Source: Rufibacter roseolus (GTDB taxonomy: Bacteria; Bacteroidota; Bacteroidia; Cytophagales; Hymenobacteraceae). Taken from it: DNA of 64,000 bases. The stretch is taken from the NCBI RefSeq assembly GCF_017916365.1, contig NZ_JAFMSU010000002.1:744001-808000 (forward strand), written 5' to 3'. The notes beneath the pieces are model-generated. The model ran no database searches. It saw only the letters and a program-made list of their open reading frames with translations, and was not told the origin of the DNA. A program made the position numbers and the translations under genes. Of the stretch, positions 26,211 through 35,847 are shown in pieces. The first letter of the stretch is position 1. Every line of letters starts with the position of its first letter.

Positions 26211-26803
26211 TCTACGAGTTCAACGGCTACATTCCGGTGGTGCATGAAAGCGCCTTTGTGCATCCGCAGGCTACCGTCACGGGCAATGTGATCATTGGAA
26301 GAAACGTGTACGTGGGGCCGGGAGCCGCCATCCGGGGCGATTGGGGTCAGATCATTATTGAGGACAACTGCAACGTGCAGGAGAACTGCACCATCCATAT
26401 GTTCCCGGGCACAACAGTGCTGCTGAAGGAAATGGCTCACATCGGGCACGGCGCCATCATCCACGGGGCTACCATTGGGCGCAATGTAATGGTGGGTATG
26501 AACGCGGTAGTGATGGACCGGGTGGAGATCGGGGATGAATGCATTGTAGCGGCGCTCTGCTTTGTGCGCGCCGATGAGAAGATCCCGCCGCGCAGTGTGG
26601 TGGTGGGCAATCCGCATAAGATTGTGAAAGAGGTGAGCGACGAGATGATCAAGTGGAAAACCGAAGGTACCCAAATCTATATGCAGCTTCCCGCCGATTG
26701 CCACGCCACCCTGAAGCCCTGCGAACCCCTCCGCGAAGTACCCGCTGACCGGAAAGTGCAGGAAGCAGGCTACCAAACCTGGAATGAACGGAAAAGCGGC
26801 TAA
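26207..26803 (+). CDS. paaY: PaaY, gamma-carbonic-anhydrase-fold thioesterase
   Basis: Left-handed beta-helix protein of 198 residues (E. coli PaaY 196). Hexapeptide repeats run through residues 20-150 (VHPQATVTGNVIIGRN, VYVGPGAAIRGDWG). Metal-binding His residues are in CTIHMFPG and HIGHGAIIHG. PaaY hydrolyses dead-end CoA thioesters in the paa pathway. The start overlaps the paaJ stop, so it is co-translated. Confidence 0.93.
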   Translation: MIYEFNGYIPVVHESAFVHPQATVTGNVIIGRNVYVGPGAAIRGDWGQIIIEDNCNVQENCTIHMFPGTTVLLKEMAHIGHGAIIHGATIGRNVMVGMNAVVMDRVEIGDECIVAALCFVRADEKIPPRSVVVGNPHKIVKEVSDEMIKWKTEGTQIYMQLPADCHATLKPCEPLREVPADRKVQEAGYQTWNERKSG

Positions 26804-26808
26804 GGGTT

Positions 26809-26846
26809 TGTTTTAGGCCAGTTTTGCCCAAAATCGGCTCTAAACA
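26809..26846. repeat. Imperfect palindrome downstream of paaY
   Basis: TGTTTTAGGCCAGTTTT (26809-26825) and 26830-26846 pair at most positions. Member of the recurrent palindrome family; may attenuate transcription between paaY and paaZ. Confidence 0.5.
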
Positions 26847-26913
26847 CCTTCCATCTTTAGTTCGCAATTCGCAAACTAAACAATTACCAATCAGCAACTA
26901 ACCAGAAAAAAAT

Positions 26914-28965
26914 ATGACCGCAGTATTGCAGAATTACGCCCTGGGGCAATGGACACCCGGATCCGGAAAGGAAAGCGAGATTGTGGATGCCGTGACCGGT
27001 GACCTGATCTGCCTCGCCTACAGCGGAGGACTTGATTTCAACGCCATGATGGAGTTTGCCCGGGCCAAGGGAAACAAAGCCCTCCGGAAGATGACCTTCC
27101 AGGAACGCGGCCGTATGCTCAAAGCCCTGGCGCTGCACCTGCAGGCCAAAAAGGAGGATTTCTACAAGCTCAGCTACCGCACCGGCGCCACCCGCGCCGA
27201 CAGTTGGGTGGACATTGAAGGCGGCATCGGGAACCTGTTTGCCTATGCCTCGCTGCGGAAGCAATTCCCCGACAAGCCTTACTTCGTGGAGGATGAACCG
27301 GTGGGCTTGTCCAAAGGCGGTACCTTCATGGGCCATCATATTCTGGTGCCTAAAGAAGGCGTGGCGCTGCACATCAACGCCTACAATTTCCCGGTGTGGG
27401 GCATGCTGGAGAAAATTGCGGTAAACCTGCTGGCGGGCATGCCGGCCATTGTGAAACCCGCGCCCATCACTGCTTTCCTCACCGAGGCCGTGGTGCGGGA
27501 AATTATCGCCTCCAACCTATTGCCTGAAGGCGCATTGCAATTGGTGACTGGCACTGGCGAGGGTATCCTGGACCACGTGACGTACCAGGATGTGGTGACT
27601 TTCACGGGATCGGCGCATACCGGACGCTTGCTCAAGGCCCACCCGCGGCTCATTCAGGAAGCCGTGCCGTTTACCATGGAAGCCGATTCTTTGAACAGCG
27701 CCGTACTGGGCCAGGATTCAGTACCCGGCACGCCGGAATTTGATTTGTTCATCAAAGAAATCCGGAAGGAGATCACGGCCAAAGCCGGGCAAAAATGTAC
27801 TGCCATCCGTCGCGCTATTGTGCCCGAAAATTTAGTGGAAGACGTGCAAATAGCCTTGGGCAAAGAGCTTTCCAAAACCGCCATTGGTGACCCACAAGCC
27901 GAGGGCGTGCGCATGGGAGCATTGGTGGGCAGGGAACAGTTGAAGAAACTGCGCGAGCAGGTGAAAGAACTGGCCAAGCAGACGCCCATTGTGTACGGTG
28001 ACCTGGACAAGGTGAACCTGGTAGGCGCTGACCAAAACAAAGGGGCTTTTATCTCACCCATCGTAATGCTGAACCCAGACCCGTTCCGGTACACCGATAC
28101 GCATGAAGTGGAGGCGTTCGGGCCGGTGGCTACCATCATGCCCTACCGGCACCTGGACGAGGCGATTGAACTAACCAAAATGGGCAAAGGCTCGCTGGTT
28201 TCCTCCATCGCCACGGCAGACCCTATAATTGCCCAGGAATTCGCCATCGGGGCGGCTACGCACCACGGCCGTATTCTGGTGCTGGATAATGCTTGCGCGA
28301 AGGAAAGCACCGGGCACGGCTCACCCATGCCCATGCTCACGCACGGTGGTCCGGGTAGGGCCGGCGGAGGCGAGGAGATGGGCGGCGTTCGCGGCGTGAA
28401 GCACTTCATGCAACGCACCGCCATCCAAGGCTCGCCTACCATGATCACCGCCATCACTGGCGTGTACCAGCAAGGCGCGAAACAGATTGAAAAAGACGTG
28501 CATCCGTTCCGGAAACACTTTGAGGAACTGGAGATCTCCGAGACTTGGGTTACCCACCGCCACACCGTCACCGAAGCCGATATCACCAATTTCGCCAACG
28601 TCTCCGGCGATCATTTCTACGCCCACGTAGACGCTACCTCATTGGAAGGAACCCTGTTCACCGGTCGCGTGGCCCACGGATATTACATTCTCTCCAAAGC
28701 GGCGGGCATGTTCGTGGATCCCAAGAAAGGACCGGTCCTGCTGAACTACGGCCTGGAAAGCTGCCGCTTCACCAAACCCGTTTACCCCGGCATGACCATC
28801 GGGGTGAAACTGACCGTGAAAGAGAAAGTAGCCCAGGAGAAACGCAGCGAAGAAGACGTAGCCAAAGGCATTGTGAAATGGCTCGTGGATGTCACCGACG
28901 AAACCGGCGAAACCGTAGCCATCGCTACCATCATGACCATGGTGAAAAAGCGGAACCAGGATTAA
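26914..28965 (+). CDS. paaZ: Bifunctional oxepin-CoA hydrolase / semialdehyde dehydrogenase PaaZ
   Basis: Opens the oxepin-CoA ring and oxidises the aldehyde formed. 683 residues (E. coli 681). The N-terminal aldehyde dehydrogenase domain (1-520) has the general base Glu256 (MEADSL) and nucleophile Cys295 (GQKCTAIR), the same numbers as in E. coli PaaZ. The C-terminal MaoC-like hydratase domain (from about 545) carries ANVSGDHFYAHVD and RVAHGYYILS. Both active sites are intact. Confidence 0.97.
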   Translation: MTAVLQNYALGQWTPGSGKESEIVDAVTGDLICLAYSGGLDFNAMMEFARAKGNKALRKMTFQERGRMLKALALHLQAKKEDFYKLSYRTGATRADSWVDIEGGIGNLFAYASLRKQFPDKPYFVEDEPVGLSKGGTFMGHHILVPKEGVALHINAYNFPVWGMLEKIAVNLLAGMPAIVKPAPITAFLTEAVVREIIASNLLPEGALQLVTGTGEGILDHVTYQDVVTFTGSAHTGRLLKAHPRLIQEAVPFTMEADSLNSAVLGQDSVPGTPEFDLFIKEIRKEITAKAGQKCTAIRRAIVPENLVEDVQIALGKELSKTAIGDPQAEGVRMGALVGREQLKKLREQVKELAKQTPIVYGDLDKVNLVGADQNKGAFISPIVMLNPDPFRYTDTHEVEAFGPVATIMPYRHLDEAIELTKMGKGSLVSSIATADPIIAQEFAIGAATHHGRILVLDNACAKESTGHGSPMPMLTHGGPGRAGGGEEMGGVRGVKHFMQRTAIQGSPTMITAITGVYQQGAKQIEKDVHPFRKHFEELEISETWVTHRHTVTEADITNFANVSGDHFYAHVDATSLEGTLFTGRVAHGYYILSKAAGMFVDPKKGPVLLNYGLESCRFTKPVYPGMTIGVKLTVKEKVAQEKRSEEDVAKGIVKWLVDVTDETGETVAIATIMTMVKKRNQD

Positions 28966-29304
28966 CCGGATTTGAGGATTAGGAGATTTGAAGGTGTGTA
29001 GATTTTCAGATCAAGACCTTGGAAGGTGACCAATTTCCTCTTCCAAGCCATGGTTTTGAGGATGATTTTCAGAAATCAACCTCAAAACCATGGCTATTAA
29101 CACTGCTTCAAGTTTTCAACTTGGAGCTAAATTGACGCAAGTTTGCAACTTGCGTGGGTTCTTTTTGCAATGGGAGATTAAGCTGTTAGAAGTACTTCTT
29201 ACCCAAAAGCAACCAAGCAATCGAAGTAATTATCGCTTTCAGCCATCTATTTAGCGCTTAAAGGCTCTTTCTATAAAAATAACCAACAAACAGGAACAAA
29301 CCAA
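28966..29304. repeat. 339-base gap packed with palindromic elements
   Basis: From left to right: an octamer-periodic array (28969-29012, units like GATTTGAR); CTTGGAAG/CTTCCAAG (29018-29025 with 29040-29047); a 23-bp stem with one mismatch and a TCAG loop (29046-29068 with 29073-29095); CAAGTT/AACTTG (29109-29123); and a 9-bp stem ACGCAAGTT/AACTTGCGT (29135-29155). No gene is seen. It lies between paaZ and the enoyl-CoA hydratase gene. Confidence 0.85.
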
Positions 29305-30075
29305 ATGACCCACACAGGTAAAATTGACATCACCCTTGACGAGGCTGGTAGTGCCGTAATCTCCTTTTTCCATCCTTCGCACAACTCTCTGCCGGGGGCG
29401 CTGTTGAAGGAGCTGGCCCAGACCATCCTGCAGGCCGGAAAAGAGGAGCGGGTAAAAGTGATCGTGCTCAGGAGCGAGGGGGAACGGACTTTCTGCGCCG
29501 GCGCCAGCTTTGACGAGTTGATTTCCATCCAGAACAAAGAGCAGGGGCTGGAGTTCTTCTCGGGGTTTGCCAAGGTAATCAACGCGTGCAGGACCTGCGG
29601 TAAAATCATCATCGGGCGGGTGCAGGGCAAGGCCATTGGGGGCGGCGTGGGTGTAGCGGCAGCCACCGATTACTGTTTTGCCACCCAGCATGCCGCAGTA
29701 AAGCTAAGTGAGATTGCTTTGGGTATCGGGCCGTTTGTGGTGGGGCCGGCGGTAGAGCGCAAGGTTGGTGTGTCGGCTTTCTCGCAACTGGCATTGGATG
29801 CGACGGAGTTCCGGTCGGCAGCCTGGGCGCAAGAAAAAGGTTTGTATGCCCAGGTATTTGATACCACCGAAGAAATGGATGAGGCAGTACAGGCCTTCGC
29901 CCAGAAACTGGCCCTTTACAGCCCGGAGGCACTTTCTGCCTTGAAGGAAGTCTTTTGGCAGGGAACCCAGCACTGGGACTCGTTATTGGTGGAGCGGGCC
30001 GGTATCAGCGGCACTTTGGTGCTGTCAGACTTTACCCGCAACTTCATCCAGAACTTTAAAACCAAACAAGCTTGA
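29305..30075 (+). CDS. Enoyl-CoA hydratase/isomerase family protein (possible PaaF role)
   Basis: A 256-residue crotonase-fold protein. The oxyanion-hole blocks are present: GERTFCAGASFDELI near 58-72 and GKAIGGGVGVAAATDYCFAT near 112-131. It could perform the 2,3-dehydroadipyl-CoA hydration step (PaaF), which is otherwise missing from the cluster; a different acyl-CoA hydratase or methylglutaconyl-CoA hydratase-like role is also possible. The hairpin-rich 339-base gap before it suggests separate or attenuated expression relative to paaZ. Confidence 0.85.
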   Translation: MTHTGKIDITLDEAGSAVISFFHPSHNSLPGALLKELAQTILQAGKEERVKVIVLRSEGERTFCAGASFDELISIQNKEQGLEFFSGFAKVINACRTCGKIIIGRVQGKAIGGGVGVAAATDYCFATQHAAVKLSEIALGIGPFVVGPAVERKVGVSAFSQLALDATEFRSAAWAQEKGLYAQVFDTTEEMDEAVQAFAQKLALYSPEALSALKEVFWQGTQHWDSLLVERAGISGTLVLSDFTRNFIQNFKTKQA

Positions 30076-30298
30076 GTTCTATAACATAGATGTTTATCAT
30101 CCTCTTCAGAACTTCTTCTTGAGGTATTTATCCTCCAAACAGCGCTACATAAATCAGGAAAGTTCTGGTCAGGAGCCAACAAAATGTCTTGAAGGTTAGA
30201 ATTGCTAGAGTCACTGCCTCATTTAGGGTGGTGACTTTTACTTTTTACAGTTGTCTAAATTTAATTCAGCTATCCTTTACAGAACCATATCGTCAGTT

Positions 30299-30651
30299 AT
30301 GGCCACATCCAGGCTTTCGCTTTCAGACATCAACATCAGAACTTACCTTAAACCTGGTGACTTGGGGTACATTACTTCCTGCTGCTCATGGACCGCGGTG
30401 AGGCCGCGCAACTGCGGTATTTTCTTATAACACCCGGATACAGGGAAATTGGTCTGGGTAAAAAATTGCTGGGCCTTTTCCTTGAGTTCCTGTCCGAGGC
30501 CGGTTACCAGAAAACCTATCTCTGGACCACCCATGAACAGACAAACGCTGCCCAATTGTATAAGAAAATCGGGTTTGTCTTGAGCCAGGAAAAAGAATCA
30601 GAGGACTTCGGGAAGCCTTTGCGCGAGCAACGGTATAATCTGCTGTTCTAA
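30299..30651 (+). pseudogene. GNAT acetyltransferase broken by an internal deletion
   Basis: Two parts of one N-acetyltransferase lie in different frames. From the ATG at 30299 the start MATSRLSLSDINIRTYLKPG continues DLGYIT, then runs out of family similarity and stops. In another frame, FLLLMDRGEAAQLRYF (from about 30376) leads into PGYREIGLGKKLL (acetyl-CoA binding) and the normal C-terminus ending at 30651. About 55 residues that normally separate these parts are absent, so a deletion of a length not divisible by 3 is inferred. The ATG at 30388 could still give an 87-residue C-terminal fragment. Confidence 0.7.
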
Positions 30652-30788
30652 AAAGTTAAACTTGTTTTTGCCTGCGTCATTACTTTTGCCTTTAAAGTAT
30701 TGCTAACGTTTTGCCTCAGGTTTTAGAAAAGTATAGTCAAAATGGGTAAAAAGGTGTAAAATTACCTTTCCTCAACCCGGTAAAAGTC

Positions 30789-31880
30789 ATGCCTTTCACC
30801 TATAAAAGAATCATAGTCAAGATAGGCTCCAACGTGCTCACGCAGCAGAATGGAATGCCAGACGAAGGCCGCATGCAGCACCTGGTGGAGCAGATCTCGG
30901 GCTTGAAAAAGGAGGGGAAGGAAGTCATTGTAGTCTCGTCTGGCGCAGTGGCCTCCGGCCGAAGTCTCCTATCCATTCCCGAGAAAACGGATGCAGTGAG
31001 CGCGCGTCAGTTGCTGGCCTCGGTGGGGCAGGTGAAACTCATCAATACCTATTCACAGCTGTTCAGCCAGCACGGGCTGGTCTGCGCGCAGGTCCTGGTC
31101 ACCAAAGAAGATTTCCGGGACCGCGGCCATTACCTGAACATGAAGAACTGCTTTCAGGTGCTGCTGCAGAACAACGTCATCCCCATTGTGAATGAAAACG
31201 ACGTAATCTCCGTCACCGAGCTCATGTTCACTGATAACGACGAGCTGGCCGGGCTCATCGCCTCTATGCTCAACGCCGATGCCCTCCTGATCCTGAGCAA
31301 CGTGAACGGCATCTATAACGGCGACCCAAAAGACCCAGCCAGCTCCGTGATCAAAGACATTGACGCTTCTACCACGGGCTTTTCCTCATTTGTAACCACG
31401 CAGCGCTCGCAGTTTGGCCGGGGCGGCATGATTACTAAATGCCACATGGCCCGCAAAGTGGCGCAGCTGGGCATTCCGGTGCACATCACTAACGGAAAAA
31501 CGGAAAACGTGCTGCCCCGGCTGCTGAAAGGAGAACTGGAGAACACTCGCTTCCTGCCCGATAAATCCGCCTCCGGGAGAAAGAAATGGATTGCCCATTC
31601 CGGCACCTTCGCCAAGGGAGTGGTGCAAATCAACGAGGGCGCCAAAGCCGCCTTGTGCAGCTCCCAGGCCGCCATCAGCCTGTTGCCGGTTGGCGTGTTG
31701 CAGATCCAGGGCGATTTCCAGAAAGGAGACATCGTGAAACTAGTGGATGAACAGCACCGGCAGGTTGGCTTCGGGATTGCCGAGTACGGCTCAGAGAAGG
31801 CGCTGGAGAAACTGGGGCTGCAAAAGCAGAAACCACTGGTGCACTATGATTACCTCTTCCTCAACCCGGAGCTTGTATAA
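30789..31880 (+). CDS. proB: Glutamate 5-kinase ProB
   Basis: First step of proline synthesis, phosphorylating glutamate. 363 residues: amino-acid kinase domain 1-255 with VKIGSNVLT (9-17), VSSGAVASGR, NENDVISVTE and TDNDELAGLIASM, and a C-terminal PUA domain from about 275. Followed 95 bases later by proA, with an inverted repeat in between. Confidence 0.96.
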   Translation: MPFTYKRIIVKIGSNVLTQQNGMPDEGRMQHLVEQISGLKKEGKEVIVVSSGAVASGRSLLSIPEKTDAVSARQLLASVGQVKLINTYSQLFSQHGLVCAQVLVTKEDFRDRGHYLNMKNCFQVLLQNNVIPIVNENDVISVTELMFTDNDELAGLIASMLNADALLILSNVNGIYNGDPKDPASSVIKDIDASTTGFSSFVTTQRSQFGRGGMITKCHMARKVAQLGIPVHITNGKTENVLPRLLKGELENTRFLPDKSASGRKKWIAHSGTFAKGVVQINEGAKAALCSSQAAISLLPVGVLQIQGDFQKGDIVKLVDEQHRQVGFGIAEYGSEKALEKLGLQKQKPLVHYDYLFLNPELV

Positions 31881-31890
31881 ACCGCTATCT

Positions 31891-31926
31891 GTTTTAAGCC
31901 TGAAATAAAGAAAACAGGCCTAAAAC
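31891..31926. repeat. Palindrome between proB and proA
   Basis: GTTTTAAGCCTG (31891-31902) pairs with 31915-31926 with one mismatch. Family member of the recurrent gene-end palindrome. Confidence 0.6.
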
Positions 31927-31974
31927 CCTTAAGGATTGTAGATTAAATAAAGAATCACCCTTGTAAACAGGAGC

Positions 31975-33222
31975 ATGGAATACGAAGGAATATTCAGGCA
32001 AACCCAAAAAGCCAGCCGTTCTCTGGGACTGTTGAAGCCAGACCAAGTAAATACCATCTTGCGGGAGGTGGCCGCGGCTGCTTTGGCGCAGACGGACTTT
32101 ATCCTGGTTGAGAACCAGAAAGACCTGGCGCGCATGTCTCCGGATGACCCCAAATATGACCGCCTGAAACTTACTCCGGCACGCCTGCAAGACATCGCCA
32201 AAGACTTGGAGAACGTAGTCAGCCTCCACTCACCTTTAGGCGAAGTCCTTTTGCAAAAGGAACTTCCCAATGGCTTGAAGATCACCAAAGTGCGGGTTCC
32301 GCTGGGCGTGGTAGGAGTCATCTATGAGGCCCGTCCCAACGTTACATTTGATGTCTTCGCGCTGTGTTTTAAAACGGGCAACGCCTGTCTGCTCAAAGGG
32401 GGCAGTGATGCAGCGTTCTCCAACAGAGCCATCATTTCGGTCATCCAACAGGTACTTGAAAAACACGGGCTGGACCGAAGCATCGCGACGCTGTTGCCGC
32501 CGGGTCGGGAGGCTACCCAGGCGTTGTTAGAGGCCATCGGGTACGTAGAGGTGCTTATACCCAGGGGCAGCCAGGCGCTGATAGATTACGTGCGGCAGAA
32601 CGCCAAAGTACCCGTGATTGAAACCGGGGCCGGTATTGTTCATACCTACTTTGATGCCTCAGGAGACTTGGAGAAAAGCCGAAACATCATTCTCAACGCC
32701 AAAACGCGGCGAGTAAGCGTCTGCAATGCCCTGGACTGCCTCCTAGTTCACCAGAGCCGGTTAGCAGATTTAGCTTCCCTGGTTTCTCCCCTGGGCTCTG
32801 AAAAGGTGATGATCTACGCCGATGAACCGGCCTTCGCAGCCTTGAACCAGGCCTACCCGGCCGGGTTGCTGCAACTGGCCCAGGAAGAACACTTTGGGAC
32901 GGAATTTTTGTCATTGAAGCTGGCGGTGAAAACGGTGCAGGATTTACCTGAAGCCCTGGAGCACATTGCCCGGTACAGCTCCAAACACAGCGAGGCCATT
33001 CTGGCGGAAGACCCACAAACCATAGAATCGTTCCTGACCACCGTAGATGCGGCTGCGGTGTACGCCAATACCTCCACGGCTTTCACAGACGGGGCCCAGT
33101 TCGGTTTAGGGGCCGAAATAGGAATCAGTACCCAGAAACTGCACGCCCGCGGTCCTATGGGACTGGAGGAACTCACCAGCTATAAATGGATCATAAGAGG
33201 AAAGGGGCAGGTGAGGGGTTAA
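31975..33222 (+). CDS. proA: Glutamate-5-semialdehyde dehydrogenase ProA
   Basis: NADPH-dependent reduction of glutamyl phosphate, second step of proline synthesis. 415 residues, normal length. Visible blocks: [20 protein letters not shown] near 110, [15 protein letters not shown] near 139, [12 protein letters not shown] near 217 and the catalytic-Cys region [13 protein letters not shown] near 244. Paired with proB. Confidence 0.96.
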   Translation: MEYEGIFRQTQKASRSLGLLKPDQVNTILREVAAAALAQTDFILVENQKDLARMSPDDPKYDRLKLTPARLQDIAKDLENVVSLHSPLGEVLLQKELPNGLKITKVRVPLGVVGVIYEARPNVTFDVFALCFKTGNACLLKGGSDAAFSNRAIISVIQQVLEKHGLDRSIATLLPPGREATQALLEAIGYVEVLIPRGSQALIDYVRQNAKVPVIETGAGIVHTYFDASGDLEKSRNIILNAKTRRVSVCNALDCLLVHQSRLADLASLVSPLGSEKVMIYADEPAFAALNQAYPAGLLQLAQEEHFGTEFLSLKLAVKTVQDLPEALEHIARYSSKHSEAILAEDPQTIESFLTTVDAAAVYANTSTAFTDGAQFGLGAEIGISTQKLHARGPMGLEELTSYKWIIRGKGQVRG

Positions 33223-33255
33223 ACCTGGTCAATCAATTCCTTCAATAAACTAAGC

Positions 33256-33288
33256 TTTTACCTGATTTTGCGTAAAAGACTATTTTTG
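33256..33288 (+). promoter_or_regulatory. Candidate promoter of pncA
   Basis: TATTTTTG at 33281-33288 matches the Bacteroidota -7 box; a weak TTTTA lies 20 bases upstream. It is 17 bases before the pncA start. Confidence 0.35.
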
Positions 33289-33305
33289 CACGAACACCCA
33301 CACAC

Positions 33306-33917
33306 ATGAAAGCACTTCTGCTGATTGATATCCAAAATGATTTTATTCCGGGCGGCGCCCTTGCTGTTCCGGAAGGCGATGCCGTTCTCCCAATTGTCAA
33401 TGCCTTACAACCGCACTTTGACCTGGTAGTAGCCACGCAGGACTGGCACCCCGCCGACCATAAAAGCTTTGCCTCCCAGCATGCCGGGAAACAGGTTTTT
33501 GAGACTACCCAACTCCACGGCCTGGACCAGGTACTCTGGCCCGATCACTGCGTGCAGGGAACACCCGGTGCGGAATTTTCTCCAGCTCTTGAGATGAACC
33601 GCGTGGAAGCCATTTTCCGGAAAGGCACCGATCCGAAGATTGATTCTTACAGCGGATTCTTTGACAACGGCCACCTCAAGTCCACGGCCCTGGCAGAATA
33701 CCTCAAAGGTAAACAGATCACTGAGGTATACCTGGTAGGACTGGCCGCCGATTACTGCGTGTATTTTACAGCCCTTGATGCGCTACAGGAAGGGTTCACC
33801 ACGTATTTCATAGAAGATGCCACCCGAGCCATCAACGCTGAAGGTTTCGCGAAAGCCAAAGCCGATGTACAGGCCAAAGGCGGCCTTTTTATCCAAAGCC
33901 AGGAGCTTTTAAGCTAA
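33306..33917 (+). CDS. pncA: Nicotinamidase PncA
   Basis: Hydrolyses nicotinamide to nicotinate for NAD salvage. 203 residues of the isochorismatase-like fold. Catalytic Asp8 (LLIDIQNDFIPGG), the metal-site segment TQDWHPADHKSF, the Lys of FRKGTD near 100 and the nucleophile Cys in LAADYCVYFTALDA near 142 are all seen. It converges on pncB, the next enzyme of the same pathway, with a perfect hairpin between them. Confidence 0.94.
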   Translation: MKALLLIDIQNDFIPGGALAVPEGDAVLPIVNALQPHFDLVVATQDWHPADHKSFASQHAGKQVFETTQLHGLDQVLWPDHCVQGTPGAEFSPALEMNRVEAIFRKGTDPKIDSYSGFFDNGHLKSTALAEYLKGKQITEVYLVGLAADYCVYFTALDALQEGFTTYFIEDATRAINAEGFAKAKADVQAKGGLFIQSQELLS

Positions 33918-33927
33918 AAGAACCTGA

Positions 33928-33971
33928 TTCTGTTTAGCCCCTGTTTTTGATAATACAGGGGCTAAACAGAA
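33928..33971. terminator. Perfect 17-bp hairpin between convergent pncA and pncB
   Basis: Arms 33928-33944 and 33955-33971 are exact reverse complements (core GTTTAGCCCCTGT). A bidirectional terminator is the natural reading; a member of the recurrent palindrome family. Confidence 0.75.
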
Positions 33972-33978
33972 AATTGTA

Positions 33979-35466
33979 TTATGCTTCCTGGCTTTGCTCT
34001 TTTTTGCGGAGCTGAATAATTAGGTCCATTTTTTGGTCGTGCAACCGTTCTTCCAAGCCTACCTTATAAATGTGTGGGTTCAGGAAACGCCGGTACGTCT
34101 CGTGCAGAAGGCTAAGCTGCTCCCGGGTGCGTTGCTGAATCGCTGTCAAAGACGGGGTGTCATAAACCAGTTTCCCGGCCCGGAAAACCGGCACCAGCAG
34201 GTCTTCATGGGTACATTCCCTGGAGAAGCTTTTTCGCTGGGTAGGGTCATTGGGGTGCACCATGGTGGCCGAGGCATTGACTTCTAGGGGTTCAGAGTAG
34301 ATCATATCGCCCACAATGGAATTTCCCTGGTAGAAGCGGCGCACCTGCAAAATGCCCGGGGTGGAGATTTTGATCAGCTGCTCAGAGAGTTTGAGTTTAT
34401 AGTCCCATTCGCCATTGGTTTGCCGGAAAGCGGCCAGTTTATAGACCCCGCCCAAGGCTGGCTGGTCATAGGCGGTCACCAGCTTGGTTCCAATTCCCCA
34501 GGTATCTATGCGGGCGCCCTGCAGCTTGAGGCTTTGGATCAGGTGCTCGTCCAGGTCATTGCTGGCCAGGATGGAAACCTCCGGGAAGCCTGCCTCGTCC
34601 AGCATCCGCCGGCCCTCAATGCTCAGGTACGCCAGGTCCCCGGAGTCCAGCCTGATTCCTCTGAGCTCACTGCCTTTCGCCCGCATGTCTTTAGCTATCT
34701 CAATGGCTTTCCTGATGCCATCCAGGGTTTTGTAGGTATCCACCAAAAACACCGAGTCATGGGGGAACACATCGGCGTAGGCCGAGAAAGCCTCCTGCTC
34801 TTCTTCAAAGGACATAACCCAGCTGTGCGCGTGGGTACCCTTCACCGGAATGTTGAACAACTGCCCCGCCATCATGTTGGAGGTAGCCCCAACCCCGCCA
34901 ATGTAAGCAGCCCGGGCCGCCGAGATGGCACCATCCGGGCCTTGGGCGCGCCGCATGCCAAACTCAAGCACCTTATCGCCTTGAGCAGCATCTACTACGC
35001 GGGCCGCTTTGGTGGCAATTAAAGTCTGGAAGTTAAGAATGGTCAGCAATGGGGTTTCCAGCAACTGACACTGCAGAATAGGGCCTTTGATGCGCAACAG
35101 CGGCTCATTGGGGAACACCACCGTTCCCTCGGGGATGGCGTCTACATCACAGGTAAAAGCCAGGTCGCGCAGGTGCTCCAGAAAACCCTCTTCAAACAGT
35201 TGCTGGTTTTGGCTGCCTTTAAGGCTTCGGAGATAGGCAAGGTCCTCACCTGTGAACCTGAAATTCCTGAGCAGGTCAAGGGCGTCTTCCAGGCCAGCGC
35301 ACACCGTGTAGCCGCCTTTGAAGGGGTTTGAACGGAAGTACAGGTGAAAAACCGCTTCCTGCTCCTGCATTCCCTTTTTCCAGTATCCCTGGGCCATGGT
35401 CAGTTGGTACATGTCGGTAAGCAGGGGTAGGGAAAGCCTATAGCGTTGGCTGATATTCATAAACAA
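33979..35466 (-). CDS. pncB: Nicotinate phosphoribosyltransferase PncB
   Basis: Makes nicotinate mononucleotide from nicotinate and PRPP. 495 residues, the longer bacterial form. Seen: LLTDMYQLTMAQGYWKKG near 15-32, EFGMRRAQGPDGAISAARA near 170 (substrate-binding region), VKGTHAHSWVMSF near 208 with the conserved His, and GIRLDSGDLAYLS near 272. It forms a convergent NAD salvage pair with pncA. Confidence 0.95.
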   Translation of the reverse strand: MFMNISQRYRLSLPLLTDMYQLTMAQGYWKKGMQEQEAVFHLYFRSNPFKGGYTVCAGLEDALDLLRNFRFTGEDLAYLRSLKGSQNQQLFEEGFLEHLRDLAFTCDVDAIPEGTVVFPNEPLLRIKGPILQCQLLETPLLTILNFQTLIATKAARVVDAAQGDKVLEFGMRRAQGPDGAISAARAAYIGGVGATSNMMAGQLFNIPVKGTHAHSWVMSFEEEQEAFSAYADVFPHDSVFLVDTYKTLDGIRKAIEIAKDMRAKGSELRGIRLDSGDLAYLSIEGRRMLDEAGFPEVSILASNDLDEHLIQSLKLQGARIDTWGIGTKLVTAYDQPALGGVYKLAAFRQTNGEWDYKLKLSEQLIKISTPGILQVRRFYQGNSIVGDMIYSEPLEVNASATMVHPNDPTQRKSFSRECTHEDLLVPVFRAGKLVYDTPSLTAIQQRTREQLSLLHETYRRFLNPHIYKVGLEERLHDQKMDLIIQLRKKEQSQEA

Positions 35467-35847
35467 TTGGTTTGTGCTTCAAAGTAAGAAACTACGAATA
35501 TGGCAAGTTTTATACTGCCTTGGGCACAGTTTAATTTATGCACCAGGTTAAAAAGTAGAAACTGCCGTGGTTCCTGGGGTTTTTGAACACTGGTTTGCCA
35601 AGCCAATGGATTATATGAATGATGTTTTCGGGTCTGTTTTTAAGGAAGTACGGTTAAAGCAGAGAGTCAAACTTTAATTGAAAAAATGATGAGAAAGTGT
35701 ACTTTAAACCTGACATTTTTATGATAATTGTAAAAATATAAGAAACTACTGTAACTATCTAAAAACCAGATCGTATAAACACCTAAGCATATCACAATTG
35801 ATGTGACATTTCCATGGAATTCAGTAGGGCTTTTAAATATAGAAATC
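35467..35847. other. Gene-free stretch upstream of small membrane protein
   Basis: 381 AT-rich bases between divergent genes. It contains a small inverted repeat TCACA-N5-TGTGA at 35792-35806, about 42 bases before the next start codon, which could be an operator. Nothing else recognised. Confidence 0.45.

Noticed and set aside
30189-30401. Open frame of 70 residues over the 5' part of the GNAT remnant
   Set aside because: The family similarity is in other frames; this one is a by-product.
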